A stretch of 64,000 bases of DNA from Sphingobacterium cellulitidis (GTDB lineage Bacteria > Bacteroidota > Bacteroidia > Sphingobacteriales > Sphingobacteriaceae): assembly GCA_002245855.1 (NCBI GenBank), contig NOUX01000002.1, forward strand, positions 310,001-374,000. The letters are read 5' to 3'. Positions 8,189-16,662 of the stretch are shown here, piece after piece (position 1 is the first letter of the stretch; the number at the start of each line of letters is the position of its first letter). The notes under the pieces are model-generated. The model had not been told where the DNA came from. It did no database searches and was given only the letters and a program-made list of their open reading frames with translations. The position numbers and the translations under genes were made by a program.

Positions 8189-9571
8189 CTAGCCTACAAT
8201 TTCCTGAATCTCATTCATTATTTTTTGCGCTATAGCTTCAGCAGCTTCAGGACTAGGTCCTTCAGAGTAAATACGAATAATGGGTTCAGTATTCGATTTA
8301 CGCAGATGTACCCATTCATTTGGAAAATCGATTTTTAAGCCATCGATTGTAGAATGTTGTTCATGTGCATATTTTTCCTGCATTTTTGCCAATAGATTAT
8401 CGATATCCAATTCAGGAGTTAAAGTAATCTTGTTTTTGGACATGTAATATTGAGGCAATTCAGCACGGTATTCCGTTACTTTTTTACCTAATTTAGCGAG
8501 GTGTGTCAAGAATAAAGCCACTCCTACCAATGAGTCACGACCATAATGTGAAGCAGGATAAATCACCCCACCATTACCTTCACCACCAATAACAGCATCC
8601 ACTTCTTTCATTTTAGTAACTACATTCACCTCTCCTACTGCAGCAGCGAAATACTGACCGCCATGTTTTTCCGTCACATCACGCAATGCACGAGTGGATG
8701 AAAGGTTGGAAACGGTATTTCCTTTTTTCTGACCCAAAATAAAATCAGCAACAGCAACCAAGGTATATTCTTCGCCAAATAATTCACCATCTTCCATCAT
8801 GAACACCAAACGGTCAACATCAGGGTCAACAGCGATACCTAAATCAGCCTTATTATCCAATACCGCTTTTGATAGATCAGTTAAATGTTCCTTTAAAGGC
8901 TCAGGGTTATGTGGAAAATGTCCATTAGGTTCGCAGTGAATCTTATAAACAGTTTCTACAGCAAGAGCTTTCAATAATGCAGGGATGAAAGTACCACCAG
9001 TACTATTAACCGCATCAACAGCAACTTTGAAGTTTGCTTTTTTGATAGCATCCACATCCACAAACTCTAATGCAAGAACATCATCGATATGTTTCTGTAG
9101 GAAAGAATCATCCTTTGTAACAGAACCTAATTGATCTACCTCGGCAAAGTCAAAATTCAGACTTTCACCAAGCTCAAGAACTTCTTTACCTTTTGCATCG
9201 TCAATAAACTCGCCTTTATCATTCAAAAGTTTTAAGGCATTCCATTGACCTGGATTATGGGATGCTGTTAGAATAATTCCGCCAGCAGCTTTTAATTTAG
9301 GGACTGCAATCTCCACAGTTGGAGTTGTAGACAAACCAAGGTCAATCACATTGACACCAATACTTTGAAGCGTTCCGATCACAAGATTAGAAACCATTTC
9401 TCCAGAAATACGAGCATCACGACCAACGACAATAGTTTTATTTTCAGCGTTTTCCGTAATAATTTTTCCGTAGGCAGCGGTAAATTTCACAATATCTACA
9501 GGTGTTAAGTTATCACCTGGTCTACCGCCTATGGTTCCTCTAATTCCTGAAATTGATTTTATTAAAGCCAT
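8189..9571 (-). CDS. glmM: Phosphoglucosamine mutase / alpha-D-phosphohexomutase family
   Basis: The 460-residue enzyme is read from the ATG at 9571. The open frame extends 41 codons upstream, but that part is basic and unlike the family, which begins MALIKSISGIRGT. The catalytic phosphoserine loop is TASHNPGQW (near residue 100), the Mg-binding loop is DPDVDRLVF (near 240), the sugar-binding loop is GGEGNGG (near 325), and the phosphate-binding loop is RKSNTEPIIRI near the C-terminus. It interconverts glucosamine-6-P and glucosamine-1-P for UDP-GlcNAc, and so peptidoglycan and LPS, synthesis. The GEGNGG loop differs from the GExSGH loop of proteobacterial GlmM, so phosphomannomutase or phosphoglucomutase activity is also possible. 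Confidence 0.88.
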   Translation of the reverse strand: MALIKSISGIRGTIGGRPGDNLTPVDIVKFTAAYGKIITENAENKTIVVGRDARISGEMVSNLVIGTLQSIGVNVIDLGLSTTPTVEIAVPKLKAAGGIILTASHNPGQWNALKLLNDKGEFIDDAKGKEVLELGESLNFDFAEVDQLGSVTKDDSFLQKHIDDVLALEFVDVDAIKKANFKVAVDAVNSTGGTFIPALLKALAVETVYKIHCEPNGHFPHNPEPLKEHLTDLSKAVLDNKADLGIAVDPDVDRLVFMMEDGELFGEEYTLVAVADFILGQKKGNTVSNLSSTRALRDVTEKHGGQYFAAAVGEVNVVTKMKEVDAVIGGEGNGGVIYPASHYGRDSLVGVALFLTHLAKLGKKVTEYRAELPQYYMSKNKITLTPELDIDNLLAKMQEKYAHEQHSTIDGLKIDFPNEWVHLRKSNTEPIIRIYSEGPSPEAAEAIAQKIMNEIQEIVG

Positions 9572-9655
9572 AAGTTTAATTGTTATTAATGCTCGTAAAA
9601 ATAGTGTATTAAAATAATTATTGTGGTTTTTTATTCTTTTTTTCCTTCTAATGCA

Positions 9656-9663
9656 TATCTTTG
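9656..9663 (+). promoter_or_regulatory. Putative -7 element upstream of the PAP2-ZIP pair (TATCTTTG)
   Basis: TATCTTTG matches the Bacteroidota -7 consensus about 100 bases before the PAP2 start. No well-spaced TTG was found, so confidence is low. Confidence 0.3.
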
Positions 9664-9762
9664 TTGCAACTTTGTTTCGTTTACGATATGACATAAGGTA
9701 TTACGTCTTATTTTTTTAGATTTGATTTAATTAATAAAATTGGACAGTTCTACTTCAAAAAT

Positions 9763-10362
9763 ATGTTAGAGAAAATAATACATTTCGATCAAGAATTATT
9801 TCTATTAATCAATCAGGGCTTAAGCAATATTGTTTTTGACTGGTTGCTACCTATTTTACGTAATCCTTATACCTGGTCACCGCTTTATTTATTTTTGATT
9901 ATTTTCTTTATCAAGCATTATGGCAAGACTGGAGTTTTAATCGTGGCCTGTACCTTGGCAACTTTTGGAATTTCAGATGCGGCATCATCCCATTTGATAA
10001 AGAAAACAGTTAAACGGGTTCGGCCATGTAATGATGTAGTATTCAAGAATGAAGTCAATTTACGAGCTCGATGTGGTTCAGGGTTTAGTTTTACTTCCTC
10101 CCATGCTACCAATCATTTTGCGCTTGCCTTTTTCTGGATCGTATTATTCCGTCGCAAATGGAAACACACCCTCTGGTTATGTATTCTATGGGCGGCGTCT
10201 ATTTCATTTTCTCAAATCTATGTCGGCGTTCATTACCCATTGGATATTCTCTGTGGGGCAATATTAGGAACCCTGATTGGATTAGGAACAGGATATTTAT
10301 TTAAGAGGTTTTATCCTCAATTTTTTGAACCCAAACCCATTCCAACACCAACAGCTTCATGA
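9763..10362 (+). CDS. PAP2-family membrane phosphatase
   Basis: The 199-residue protein has about five or six hydrophobic segments. The three PAP2 motifs are present: KKTVKRVRP (near residue 85), SFTSSHATNH (near 110), and SQIYVGVHYPLDI (near 148). The third motif has Gln where the family nearly always has Arg (SRxYxGxHxxxD). Family members remove phosphate from lipid phosphates, often undecaprenyl pyrophosphate, at the outer face of the inner membrane. The stop overlaps the next gene's start (ATGA at 10359), so it is translationally coupled to a ZIP metal transporter. No functional link to that neighbour is evident. Confidence 0.88.
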   Translation: MLEKIIHFDQELFLLINQGLSNIVFDWLLPILRNPYTWSPLYLFLIIFFIKHYGKTGVLIVACTLATFGISDAASSHLIKKTVKRVRPCNDVVFKNEVNLRARCGSGFSFTSSHATNHFALAFFWIVLFRRKWKHTLWLCILWAASISFSQIYVGVHYPLDILCGAILGTLIGLGTGYLFKRFYPQFFEPKPIPTPTAS

Positions 10363-11195
10363 GTAGTTTCTTGATCGTATCCATTTTATTTTTCTCCGCA
10401 TTATTAAGTGGTATTGCCGTATTCTTTGTTAAAAGAGATAATACCCAATTATTAAAATTGGTTTTATCCTTCAGTGGGGCCTATTTATTTGCCATTACAG
10501 TATTACACCTTATTCCTGAGGTATACCATAGCAACCAAACACCGGGGGAGGTAATTGGACTTTACATCCTAGGAGGATTTTTATTTCAATTGGTATTGGA
10601 ACATTTTTCTCAGGGGATTGAGCATGGACACATCCACCAGAGTCATGAGGGTCACAAGCACCAGGCCTTTCCAATTGCGATTCTAATCAGTTTATGTTTG
10701 CATGCCTTTTTGGAGGGATTTCCATTAGCTTCAGGACACCGCAACGAACTGGTCTTTGGGATTGCCATCCACCATATCCCGGCAGCCTTTGCATTAGGAA
10801 GTTTATTGATTGGTACACGCTTGAACAAGCAGACCATCGTCTTATTTATTGCGGTTTTTGCAGCGATGACACCGCTTGGTTTTATAACAAGTAAAGGAAT
10901 CAGTGCGGGAGAAATCGGAAATATAGCTCAATATTTCGATAAGATAATGGCAGTTGTCATTGGTATATTCCTACATATTTCGACGACCATTTTATTTGAA
11001 TCAGGTTCTGCGGATCACCATACCTTCAACAAGAAAAAGATGTTGGCGGTATTACTGGGGGTTTTGGTTTCGATGGCTAACTTTTTATTTGAAGGTCACG
11101 ATCATTCTCACCATAATCATGGGCCATCAGAACAAACTGAGGAAACCCACAATCATGATCATCACGATCATGACCATCATGATCATGAACATTAA
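10359..11195 (+). CDS. ZIP-family metal (zinc) transporter
   Basis: The 278-residue polytopic protein has about eight membrane segments. Metal-site helices are visible as HLIPEVYH (near residue 50), CLHAFLEG (near 120) and AIHHIPAAFALG (near 142). His-rich stretches occur in the central loop (HGHIHQSHEGHKHQ) and in a long C-terminal tail made almost only of His, Asp, Asn and Glu. ZIP proteins import Zn2+ or other divalent metals; the tail could bind metal in the cytoplasm or periplasm. It is coupled by a four-base overlap to the PAP2 gene. Its stop abuts the stop of the convergent marR gene with no spacer and no terminator. Confidence 0.9.
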   Translation: MSSFLIVSILFFSALLSGIAVFFVKRDNTQLLKLVLSFSGAYLFAITVLHLIPEVYHSNQTPGEVIGLYILGGFLFQLVLEHFSQGIEHGHIHQSHEGHKHQAFPIAILISLCLHAFLEGFPLASGHRNELVFGIAIHHIPAAFALGSLLIGTRLNKQTIVLFIAVFAAMTPLGFITSKGISAGEIGNIAQYFDKIMAVVIGIFLHISTTILFESGSADHHTFNKKKMLAVLLGVLVSMANFLFEGHDHSHHNHGPSEQTEETHNHDHHDHDHHDHEH

Positions 11196-11669
11196 TTAGA
11201 AGTCGGAGACATCGAGATGTCCTCGAAACTTATCTAACAGTTCACTGAGTTTCAAGCAATCCTCAGCGGTAATGTTTTGAGGAAGAACATCATCCAACAT
11301 CATCTCTGTTTCGATTTCTTGAAGCAATTCCAAGCCTTTCTCTGTGATTAACAGATCTACTGCGCGCTTGTCGACGCTGTTTTTTTCCCTAGAAACTAGG
11401 TCTTTGCTTACAATACGGTCCACCAACCTACTGATGTCAGGGGTTTTGGTGAGCAACCTTTCCTTTAACAAGTTATTGGTAACGGGTTTAGGGTACTGAC
11501 CGCGTAAGACGCGCAACACATTAAACTGTTGCAAGGTGATTTGTTTGGCATTCGCTCTCTTTTCAAGCATCACGTTCAACCAGTTGTTAGTGTAAATAAT
11601 ATTGATCGTTGCGCGATGCCAAGGACTTGCGAATTGCCTGACTTTAACCAATTCTTCGATCTTCGGCAT
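11196..11669 (-). CDS. MarR-family transcriptional regulator
   Basis: The 157-residue protein has a winged-helix core. The recognition region spans VTNNLLKERLLTKTPDISRL (about residues 67-86), followed by the wing SREKNSVDKRAVDLLITEKG and a C-terminal dimerisation helix. It lies divergent to feoAB with 106 bases between the starts, so a role in controlling iron uptake or itself is plausible but inferred. Its 3' end abuts the ZIP gene stop directly. Confidence 0.88.
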   Translation of the reverse strand: MPKIEELVKVRQFASPWHRATINIIYTNNWLNVMLEKRANAKQITLQQFNVLRVLRGQYPKPVTNNLLKERLLTKTPDISRLVDRIVSKDLVSREKNSVDKRAVDLLITEKGLELLQEIETEMMLDDVLPQNITAEDCLKLSELLDKFRGHLDVSDF

Positions 11670-11723
11670 ATTTAATAATACATTAGTGTGACTTAATCCG
11701 CAATTTAAAAGATTTTAATTATT

Positions 11724-11731
11724 TATCTTTG
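11724..11731 (+). promoter_or_regulatory. Putative -7 element of feoAB (TATCTTTG)
   Basis: TATCTTTG is an exact TAnnTTTG match 45 bases before the feoA ATG, in the marR-feoA intergenic region. The -33 TTG is not evident. No iron box was identified with confidence. Confidence 0.4.
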
Positions 11732-11775
11732 CTAATGTTGATTTTTTTTAAAAACACATAAATAATTCACGAATA

Positions 11776-12015
11776 ATGCCGCAAAATATTAGCCTTGATA
11801 AATTAAAAATCGGAGACCTCGCTAAGATTAATGCAATACAATCTGCAGATATTCCTGCAAAATTTTATGAACTTGGATTCTACCCAGGTTCAGTGATTGA
11901 AATAAAACATAAAGCTCCTCTAAGTGGACCAATCTGTGTCAACATTATTGAAAACAATGCCCTGATCGCTATCCGTAAATCTGAAGCTAAACTCATCATA
12001 GCAGAATTAATATAA
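11776..12015 (+). CDS. feoA: FeoA, ferrous iron transport accessory protein
   Basis: The 79-residue SH3-like cytoplasmic protein has the FeoA landmarks LKIGDLAKINAI near the start, FYELGFYPGSVIE in the middle and ALIAIRKSEAKLI at the end. FeoA binds FeoB and supports Fe2+ import. Its TAA overlaps the feoB ATG by one base (TAATG), giving tight coupling. It is the first gene of a three-gene operon. Confidence 0.95.
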   Translation: MPQNISLDKLKIGDLAKINAIQSADIPAKFYELGFYPGSVIEIKHKAPLSGPICVNIIENNALIAIRKSEAKLIIAELI

Positions 12016-14117
12016 TGAAAGATCCTAACATTGTCCTACTTGGAAACCCAAATGTCGGTAAGACCTCCCTATTTAACAGATTAACAAAACTCAACCAAAA
12101 AGTCGGAAATTACCCAGGCATTACCGTTGAGAAAAGAGAAGGTACTTTAAAAGCCAATAATAGAACGTATCATATCATTGACCTTCCTGGCACATACACT
12201 CTATTTCCTAACTCTTTAGATGAGGAAATTGTTTTTAAAATTTTAAGCCAGAAGGAAAATAAATATAAGCCCGATTTGACCGTCGTGGTGGCAGAACCAT
12301 CCACACTAAAAAGAGGAATTATCCTTTACCAACAAGCACGTGAACTTGGATTACCTGCGATTTTCGTAGTCAACATGATTGACGAGGTAAAGAGTAAAGG
12401 TGTAAGTATTGACTTCCAAAAGTTAGAATCTTACTTAAAGACCAAGGTCTATCAGACCAATGCCCGTTCGGGATTAGGTTTGGAAAAGCTTATTGCATCG
12501 TTCGATGAGAAACCTTCCATCTATCTTGGAACATTTCAAATTCCTGAAAAATATACAGAAGCATTAAATGAAGCCAAGAAAATATTTCCTTTAGCTACTG
12601 AATACCTAACATGGCAATATCTGGCTCAGGAAAATGTAAGTTATCTGGATGAAGAGAAGCAAATCGCTCTAAAAAATATCCGTGATAAATATCAGCTTGA
12701 TGCACATGAAATGCAGAAGACTGAATCCTTGATCAGACAAGATAAAATCACTGCAGAACTAGAGCGAATTTTAGTTAAATCTGAAAATCAAACTTTAGGG
12801 ACAACTGGAAAAATTGACAAGATCTTATTGAATCCGGTATTCGGATATGTGATTTTCTTTGGGTTATTGTTCTTAATTTTCCAAGCCATCTTTAGTTGGT
12901 CAGGACCATTAATGGATTGGATCGACGGTTCGTTTGGAGAATTAACAGCCTATTTATCCTCCGTATTACCAGAAGGTCCCCTATCCTCTTTATTTGTGGA
13001 TGGAATTGTCGCCGGTATTGGTGGTATTGTGATATTTGTTCCTCAGATTGTAATCTTATTCTTATTTCTATCCTTGATGGAGGAATCAGGCTACATGAGC
13101 AGGGTTGTATTTTTAATGGACAGATGGTTAAGACCATTCGGGTTGAATGGTAAATCAGTAATTCCATTGATGTCAGGTGCTGCCTGTGCTATTCCAGCAG
13201 TGATGTCTGCACGGAACATCGAAAATCCAAAGGAACGGTTGCTGACTATCTTGGTAACTCCATTTATGACCTGTTCGGCACGATTACCAATTTATATCGT
13301 TATCATCGGCTTGATCATTCCTGCAGATACATTCTTAGGATTTAATTTACAGGGAATCACATTATTTATCATGTATATCCTTGGGATTGTAGGAGCTTTG
13401 GGTTCTGCTTGGATATTAAATAAAGTGATCAAAAGCGTTCGTTCCTCTTTCTTAATTTTTGAACTTCCGACTTATAAATTACCAGATTGGAAAAACGTTT
13501 TGACCAATGTTTGGGATAAAGCTTCAGGATTTATTATTGAAGCGGGTAAGATTATATTGATGATTTCTATTGTCCTTTGGGTATTTGGAAACTTCGGTCC
13601 GAACAGAAAGTTCTATGACGCTGAAGAGATTGTTCAACAGAACAACCCAACGCTAAGCGCTGAAGACCTGGAGCGTGAGATTGGTTCCTACAAATTGGAA
13701 CATTCCTTCCTAGGCTATATAGGAATGGGAATTGAACCAATCGTAAGACCATTGGGTTATGACTGGAAAATGGGAATCGGATTAATTTCATCCTTTGCAG
13801 CTAGGGAAGTATTTGTTGGAACGATGGCGGTTGTTTACAGTATGGGGCCAGATGTGGATATTGAAGATGAGGGCCAAAAGGGATCATTATTATCCCGGAT
13901 GCGTTCTGAAATCAATACCAATACTGGCAAGCCAGCATACAATTTTGCCTCGGGAATTTCGTTATTATTATTTTACGCATTTGCCATGCAATGTATGGCA
14001 ACGATTGGTGTGGTTCGTAAGGAAACCGGTTCGTGGAAATGGACTTTGATTCAAACCTTCTTCATGACTGGATTAGCCTACGTTGCTGCATTAATTGCAT
14101 ATCAAATTTTAAAGTAA
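12015..14117 (+). CDS. feoB: FeoB, ferrous iron transporter
   Basis: The 700-residue protein has an N-terminal G domain: G1 GNPNVGKTS (residues 8-16), G2 in NYPGITVEK, G3 DLPGTYTL, G4 NMID and G5-like NARSG. A helical GDI region follows (about 170-260), then a polytopic membrane part with the FeoB-type gate segments (SGAACAIPAVMSAR and PFMTCSARLPIY). It imports Fe2+ across the inner membrane. It is coupled by one-base overlaps to feoA upstream and to a small Cys-rich membrane protein downstream. Its length fits the family. Confidence 0.97.
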   Translation: MKDPNIVLLGNPNVGKTSLFNRLTKLNQKVGNYPGITVEKREGTLKANNRTYHIIDLPGTYTLFPNSLDEEIVFKILSQKENKYKPDLTVVVAEPSTLKRGIILYQQARELGLPAIFVVNMIDEVKSKGVSIDFQKLESYLKTKVYQTNARSGLGLEKLIASFDEKPSIYLGTFQIPEKYTEALNEAKKIFPLATEYLTWQYLAQENVSYLDEEKQIALKNIRDKYQLDAHEMQKTESLIRQDKITAELERILVKSENQTLGTTGKIDKILLNPVFGYVIFFGLLFLIFQAIFSWSGPLMDWIDGSFGELTAYLSSVLPEGPLSSLFVDGIVAGIGGIVIFVPQIVILFLFLSLMEESGYMSRVVFLMDRWLRPFGLNGKSVIPLMSGAACAIPAVMSARNIENPKERLLTILVTPFMTCSARLPIYIVIIGLIIPADTFLGFNLQGITLFIMYILGIVGALGSAWILNKVIKSVRSSFLIFELPTYKLPDWKNVLTNVWDKASGFIIEAGKIILMISIVLWVFGNFGPNRKFYDAEEIVQQNNPTLSAEDLEREIGSYKLEHSFLGYIGMGIEPIVRPLGYDWKMGIGLISSFAAREVFVGTMAVVYSMGPDVDIEDEGQKGSLLSRMRSEINTNTGKPAYNFASGISLLLFYAFAMQCMATIGVVRKETGSWKWTLIQTFFMTGLAYVAALIAYQILK

Positions 14118-14263
14118 TGGGCTTAATTATTCAGTACATAATCATTTTCGTCCTATTTGTTATCGCATTATATGTGATTTTCAAACCCTTCTTTTCGAAG
14201 AAACCCAAATCGGGATGTGGTAAAGGATGTTGCAGCGTTGATATGACTGCAAAACAACAATAA
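14117..14263 (+). CDS. FeoB-associated Cys-rich small membrane protein
   Basis: The 48-residue protein starts at the ATG that overlaps the feoB stop (TAATG at 14115-14119). One transmembrane helix (about residues 3-24) is followed by a basic segment and CGKGCC. This is the layout of the FeoB-associated Cys-rich proteins that follow feoB in many Bacteroidota and Firmicutes, and that are thought to assist FeoB much as FeoC does. The coding frame continues upstream, but that part overlaps feoB and is not the real start. A terminator follows. Confidence 0.85.
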   Translation: MGLIIQYIIIFVLFVIALYVIFKPFFSKKPKSGCGKGCCSVDMTAKQQ

Positions 14264-14276
14264 AAAGTAAGGATTA

Positions 14277-14313
14277 AAAACGGGCAAACAAGAAATGTTT
14301 GCCCGTTTTTTTA
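14277..14313 (+). terminator. Terminator of the feo operon
   Basis: The stem ACGGGCAAACA (14280-14290) pairs with TGTTTGCCCGT (14296-14306) around a five-base loop, followed by a T run. Bases 14314-14501 before the next gene show no further feature. Confidence 0.88.
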
Positions 14314-14501
14314 TGGAATAGCAGCAAGACCTACTTAACATAAGAAAAATTATTACGTCTTAAATATCGACAAGATGTTTTCTTTATTTTATTTGATGCA
14401 CAAAAATTAAAATGAAAAATTTATCTTGTGGCTTTTATTAATCTAAGATCGGGTTTAGCCCCTTCGATAATCATTAACATCAGGAATTAACCTTCTTCAG
14501 C

Positions 14502-15941
14502 GTGCAAGAAAACAACAATAAAGAATTAAAAAGAGGTCTAAGTAATCGACATATACAGTTAATTGCTTTAGGTGGTGCTATTGGAACCGGATTATTTTTA
14601 GGGGTTGGTCAGGCAGCAATATTGGCTGGACCCTCCGTTATTTTAGGCTATGCAATTGCGGGCTTGGTTGCATTTTTTATCATGCGGCAATTAGGTGAGA
14701 TGGTCGTTGAAGAGCCTATTTCAGGAAGTTTCAGTTCCTTTGCCAATAAATACTGGGGACCCTTTGCAGGATTTGCTTCGGGATGGAATTATTGGTTATT
14801 ATACATCTTAGTGAGTATGGCTGAATTGACTGCCATCGGTAAATATGTACAATTTTGGTGGCCAGAAATACCTTTATGGACGTCTTCCCTATTCTTCTTT
14901 ATCGTTATCAATGTAATCAATCTTGCTTCTGTGAAAGTATATGGGGAAACTGAATTTTGGTTTTCGATCATTAAGGTTGTTGCGATCATTGCCATGATTA
15001 TCTTTGGAGCATACCTCTTACTTTCAGGAAATGGAGGAGAAAGAGCCACGGTAGAAAATCTCTACAATGATGGCGGCTTCTTTCCGCACGGTTGGCTCAG
15101 TGGCGGTGGAGATATCGCGTATTCCGGATTACTGGCAGCACTCGTCATAATAATGTTCTCTTTTGGGGGATTGGAATTGGTAGGGATTACAGCTGCTGAG
15201 GCTGAAAATCCTGAGAAAAACATCCCTAAAGCAACCAATCAAGTATTATGGAGAATCTTGGTGTTTTATGTAGGAGCGCTTTTTATCTTGTTTGCCCTAA
15301 TGCCTTGGAGAACTATTACAGCAGATACCAGTCCTTTCGTCGAGGTTTTTGCGACCCTAAAAGGTTTCCAATTTGAGTTATTTGGAAAAACCTTTTACTT
15401 CACCAGTATCATTGCAAATGCTTTGAATGTCATTGTATTGACGGCCGCTTTATCGGTTTATAATAGCTGTGTTTATAGTAATTCAAGAATGCTTTACGGA
15501 CTTGCTGAACAAGGAAATGCACCTAGGTTTTTAAAGAAATTAAATTCCAACTTCTCCCCTGTGAATGCCATTTTGGTTTCTGCCGCAATTGTGGCAATTA
15601 CCGTTGTTATCAATAAAGTTATTCCGAAAGAAGCCTTAGGAATTTTGATGTCCTTGGTTGTTTCTGCCTTAATCATCAACTGGATCATGATTACCTTGAC
15701 CCACATGTTCTTTAGAAAGCAAAAAGACAAGCAAGGCATAAAAACTAAGTTCCCTACCATTCTATATCCAATCAGTAACTACTTCAGCTTACTATTTTTA
15801 GTAGGTGTTTTGGTAATGATGTGGTTTACAGGGTTGAAAATTTCTGTAGAATTGATTCCAGCATGGATGTTGATTCTATGGATCAGTTATATCCTTGTAA
15901 AACGGAATAAAGCAAAGAATAATCCGATAGAAACGAATTAA
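14502..15941 (+). CDS. Amino acid permease (APC superfamily, AAT type)
   Basis: The 479-residue protein with about twelve membrane helices starts at GTG. The opening segment LSNRHIQLIALGGAIGTGLF is the hallmark of the AAT family (LysP, AroP, ProY, GabP). The EPISGSFSSFANKYWGP and FSFGGLELVGITAAEAENP segments are also typical. It imports an amino acid with protons across the inner membrane; the exact substrate cannot be read from the sequence. The yhhN gene follows after seven bases and is probably co-transcribed. Confidence 0.92.
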   Translation: MQENNNKELKRGLSNRHIQLIALGGAIGTGLFLGVGQAAILAGPSVILGYAIAGLVAFFIMRQLGEMVVEEPISGSFSSFANKYWGPFAGFASGWNYWLLYILVSMAELTAIGKYVQFWWPEIPLWTSSLFFFIVINVINLASVKVYGETEFWFSIIKVVAIIAMIIFGAYLLLSGNGGERATVENLYNDGGFFPHGWLSGGGDIAYSGLLAALVIIMFSFGGLELVGITAAEAENPEKNIPKATNQVLWRILVFYVGALFILFALMPWRTITADTSPFVEVFATLKGFQFELFGKTFYFTSIIANALNVIVLTAALSVYNSCVYSNSRMLYGLAEQGNAPRFLKKLNSNFSPVNAILVSAAIVAITVVINKVIPKEALGILMSLVVSALIINWIMITLTHMFFRKQKDKQGIKTKFPTILYPISNYFSLLFLVGVLVMMWFTGLKISVELIPAWMLILWISYILVKRNKAKNNPIETN

Positions 15942-15948
15942 TCCTGAG

Positions 15949-16617
15949 ATGAAGCAGTACAAATTATACATAGCATTTATTGTCATTGCGCTGCTTCATC
16001 TGTATAGTGTTTATGCTAATCTTCCTACCCTTCGGTATATCAGCAAGCCATTAATTTGTATCAGTCTGATTTATATCCTTTTCAAGGAAACCGGATTTAA
16101 AAGAAATATTGACAAGCTTGTTGGCATTGGTCTGTTCTTTGGTTGTTTGGGGGATATTTTTCTGATGTTGAAAGATATGTTCGTTGCTGGATTAGCTTCA
16201 TTTTTGATAGGCCATGTCCTTTATGTGACTGCATTTATCAAACAAAGCAGTCCTAAAGAATTAAGCCGGCATAAGAGTTATATTCTGGTTGCAGGTATTT
16301 TGGCAAGCTATTCCTACTATCTCTATACCATCCTACAGCCAAGTTTAGGACCTTTAAAAATTCCTGTAATTTTATATATCATGGTGATTGCTGCGATGGC
16401 GTTTTTTGCCTATACCAGGAAATATCAAACCAACCTAGCCAGTTTTATCATTTGTATGCTAGGTGCTATTTTATTCATTGTATCCGATTCCATATTGGCT
16501 GTCAATAAATTTGTGGCTTATATTGCGGATTCGGGTCTATACATCATGAGCACCTATATTCTTGCCCAGTTTGGGATCACTGCAGGGATAATCCTCGACC
16601 AAAAAAATAGGCCATAA
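15949..16617 (+). CDS. YhhN/TMEM86-family membrane protein (lysoplasmalogenase-like)
   Basis: The 222-residue integral membrane protein has about eight helices. The motif GLFFGCLGDIFLM (near residue 60) and the later SDSILAVNKF carry the conserved Asp residues of the YhhN family, whose mammalian homologue TMEM86B hydrolyses the vinyl-ether bond of lysoplasmalogen. The bacterial substrate is not established here. It sits seven bases after the permease gene. The asnB terminator hairpin overlaps its 3' end. Confidence 0.85.
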   Translation: MKQYKLYIAFIVIALLHLYSVYANLPTLRYISKPLICISLIYILFKETGFKRNIDKLVGIGLFFGCLGDIFLMLKDMFVAGLASFLIGHVLYVTAFIKQSSPKELSRHKSYILVAGILASYSYYLYTILQPSLGPLKIPVILYIMVIAAMAFFAYTRKYQTNLASFIICMLGAILFIVSDSILAVNKFVAYIADSGLYIMSTYILAQFGITAGIILDQKNRP

Positions 16618-16631
16618 TTTCTTACGGCCTA
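16601..16631 (-). terminator. Terminator of asnB
   Basis: TAGGCC (16608-16613) and GGCCTA (16626-16631) form a short stem. On the minus strand it is followed by seven U (the A run at 16601-16607). It overlaps the yhhN 3' end. Confidence 0.6.
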
Positions 16632-16662
16632 CCTTAATACAAGTTGATATGATATGATTAAA

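Noticed and set aside
9572..9694. A 41-codon upstream extension of the glmM frame.
   Set aside because: Very basic, unlike any mutase, and the conserved family N-terminus begins at the ATG at 9571.
10954..11199. An 81-codon frame rich in Ile, Thr and Met overlapping the 3' end of the ZIP gene.
   Set aside because: It is the shifted reading of the His/Asp-rich tail codons and does not resemble a protein.
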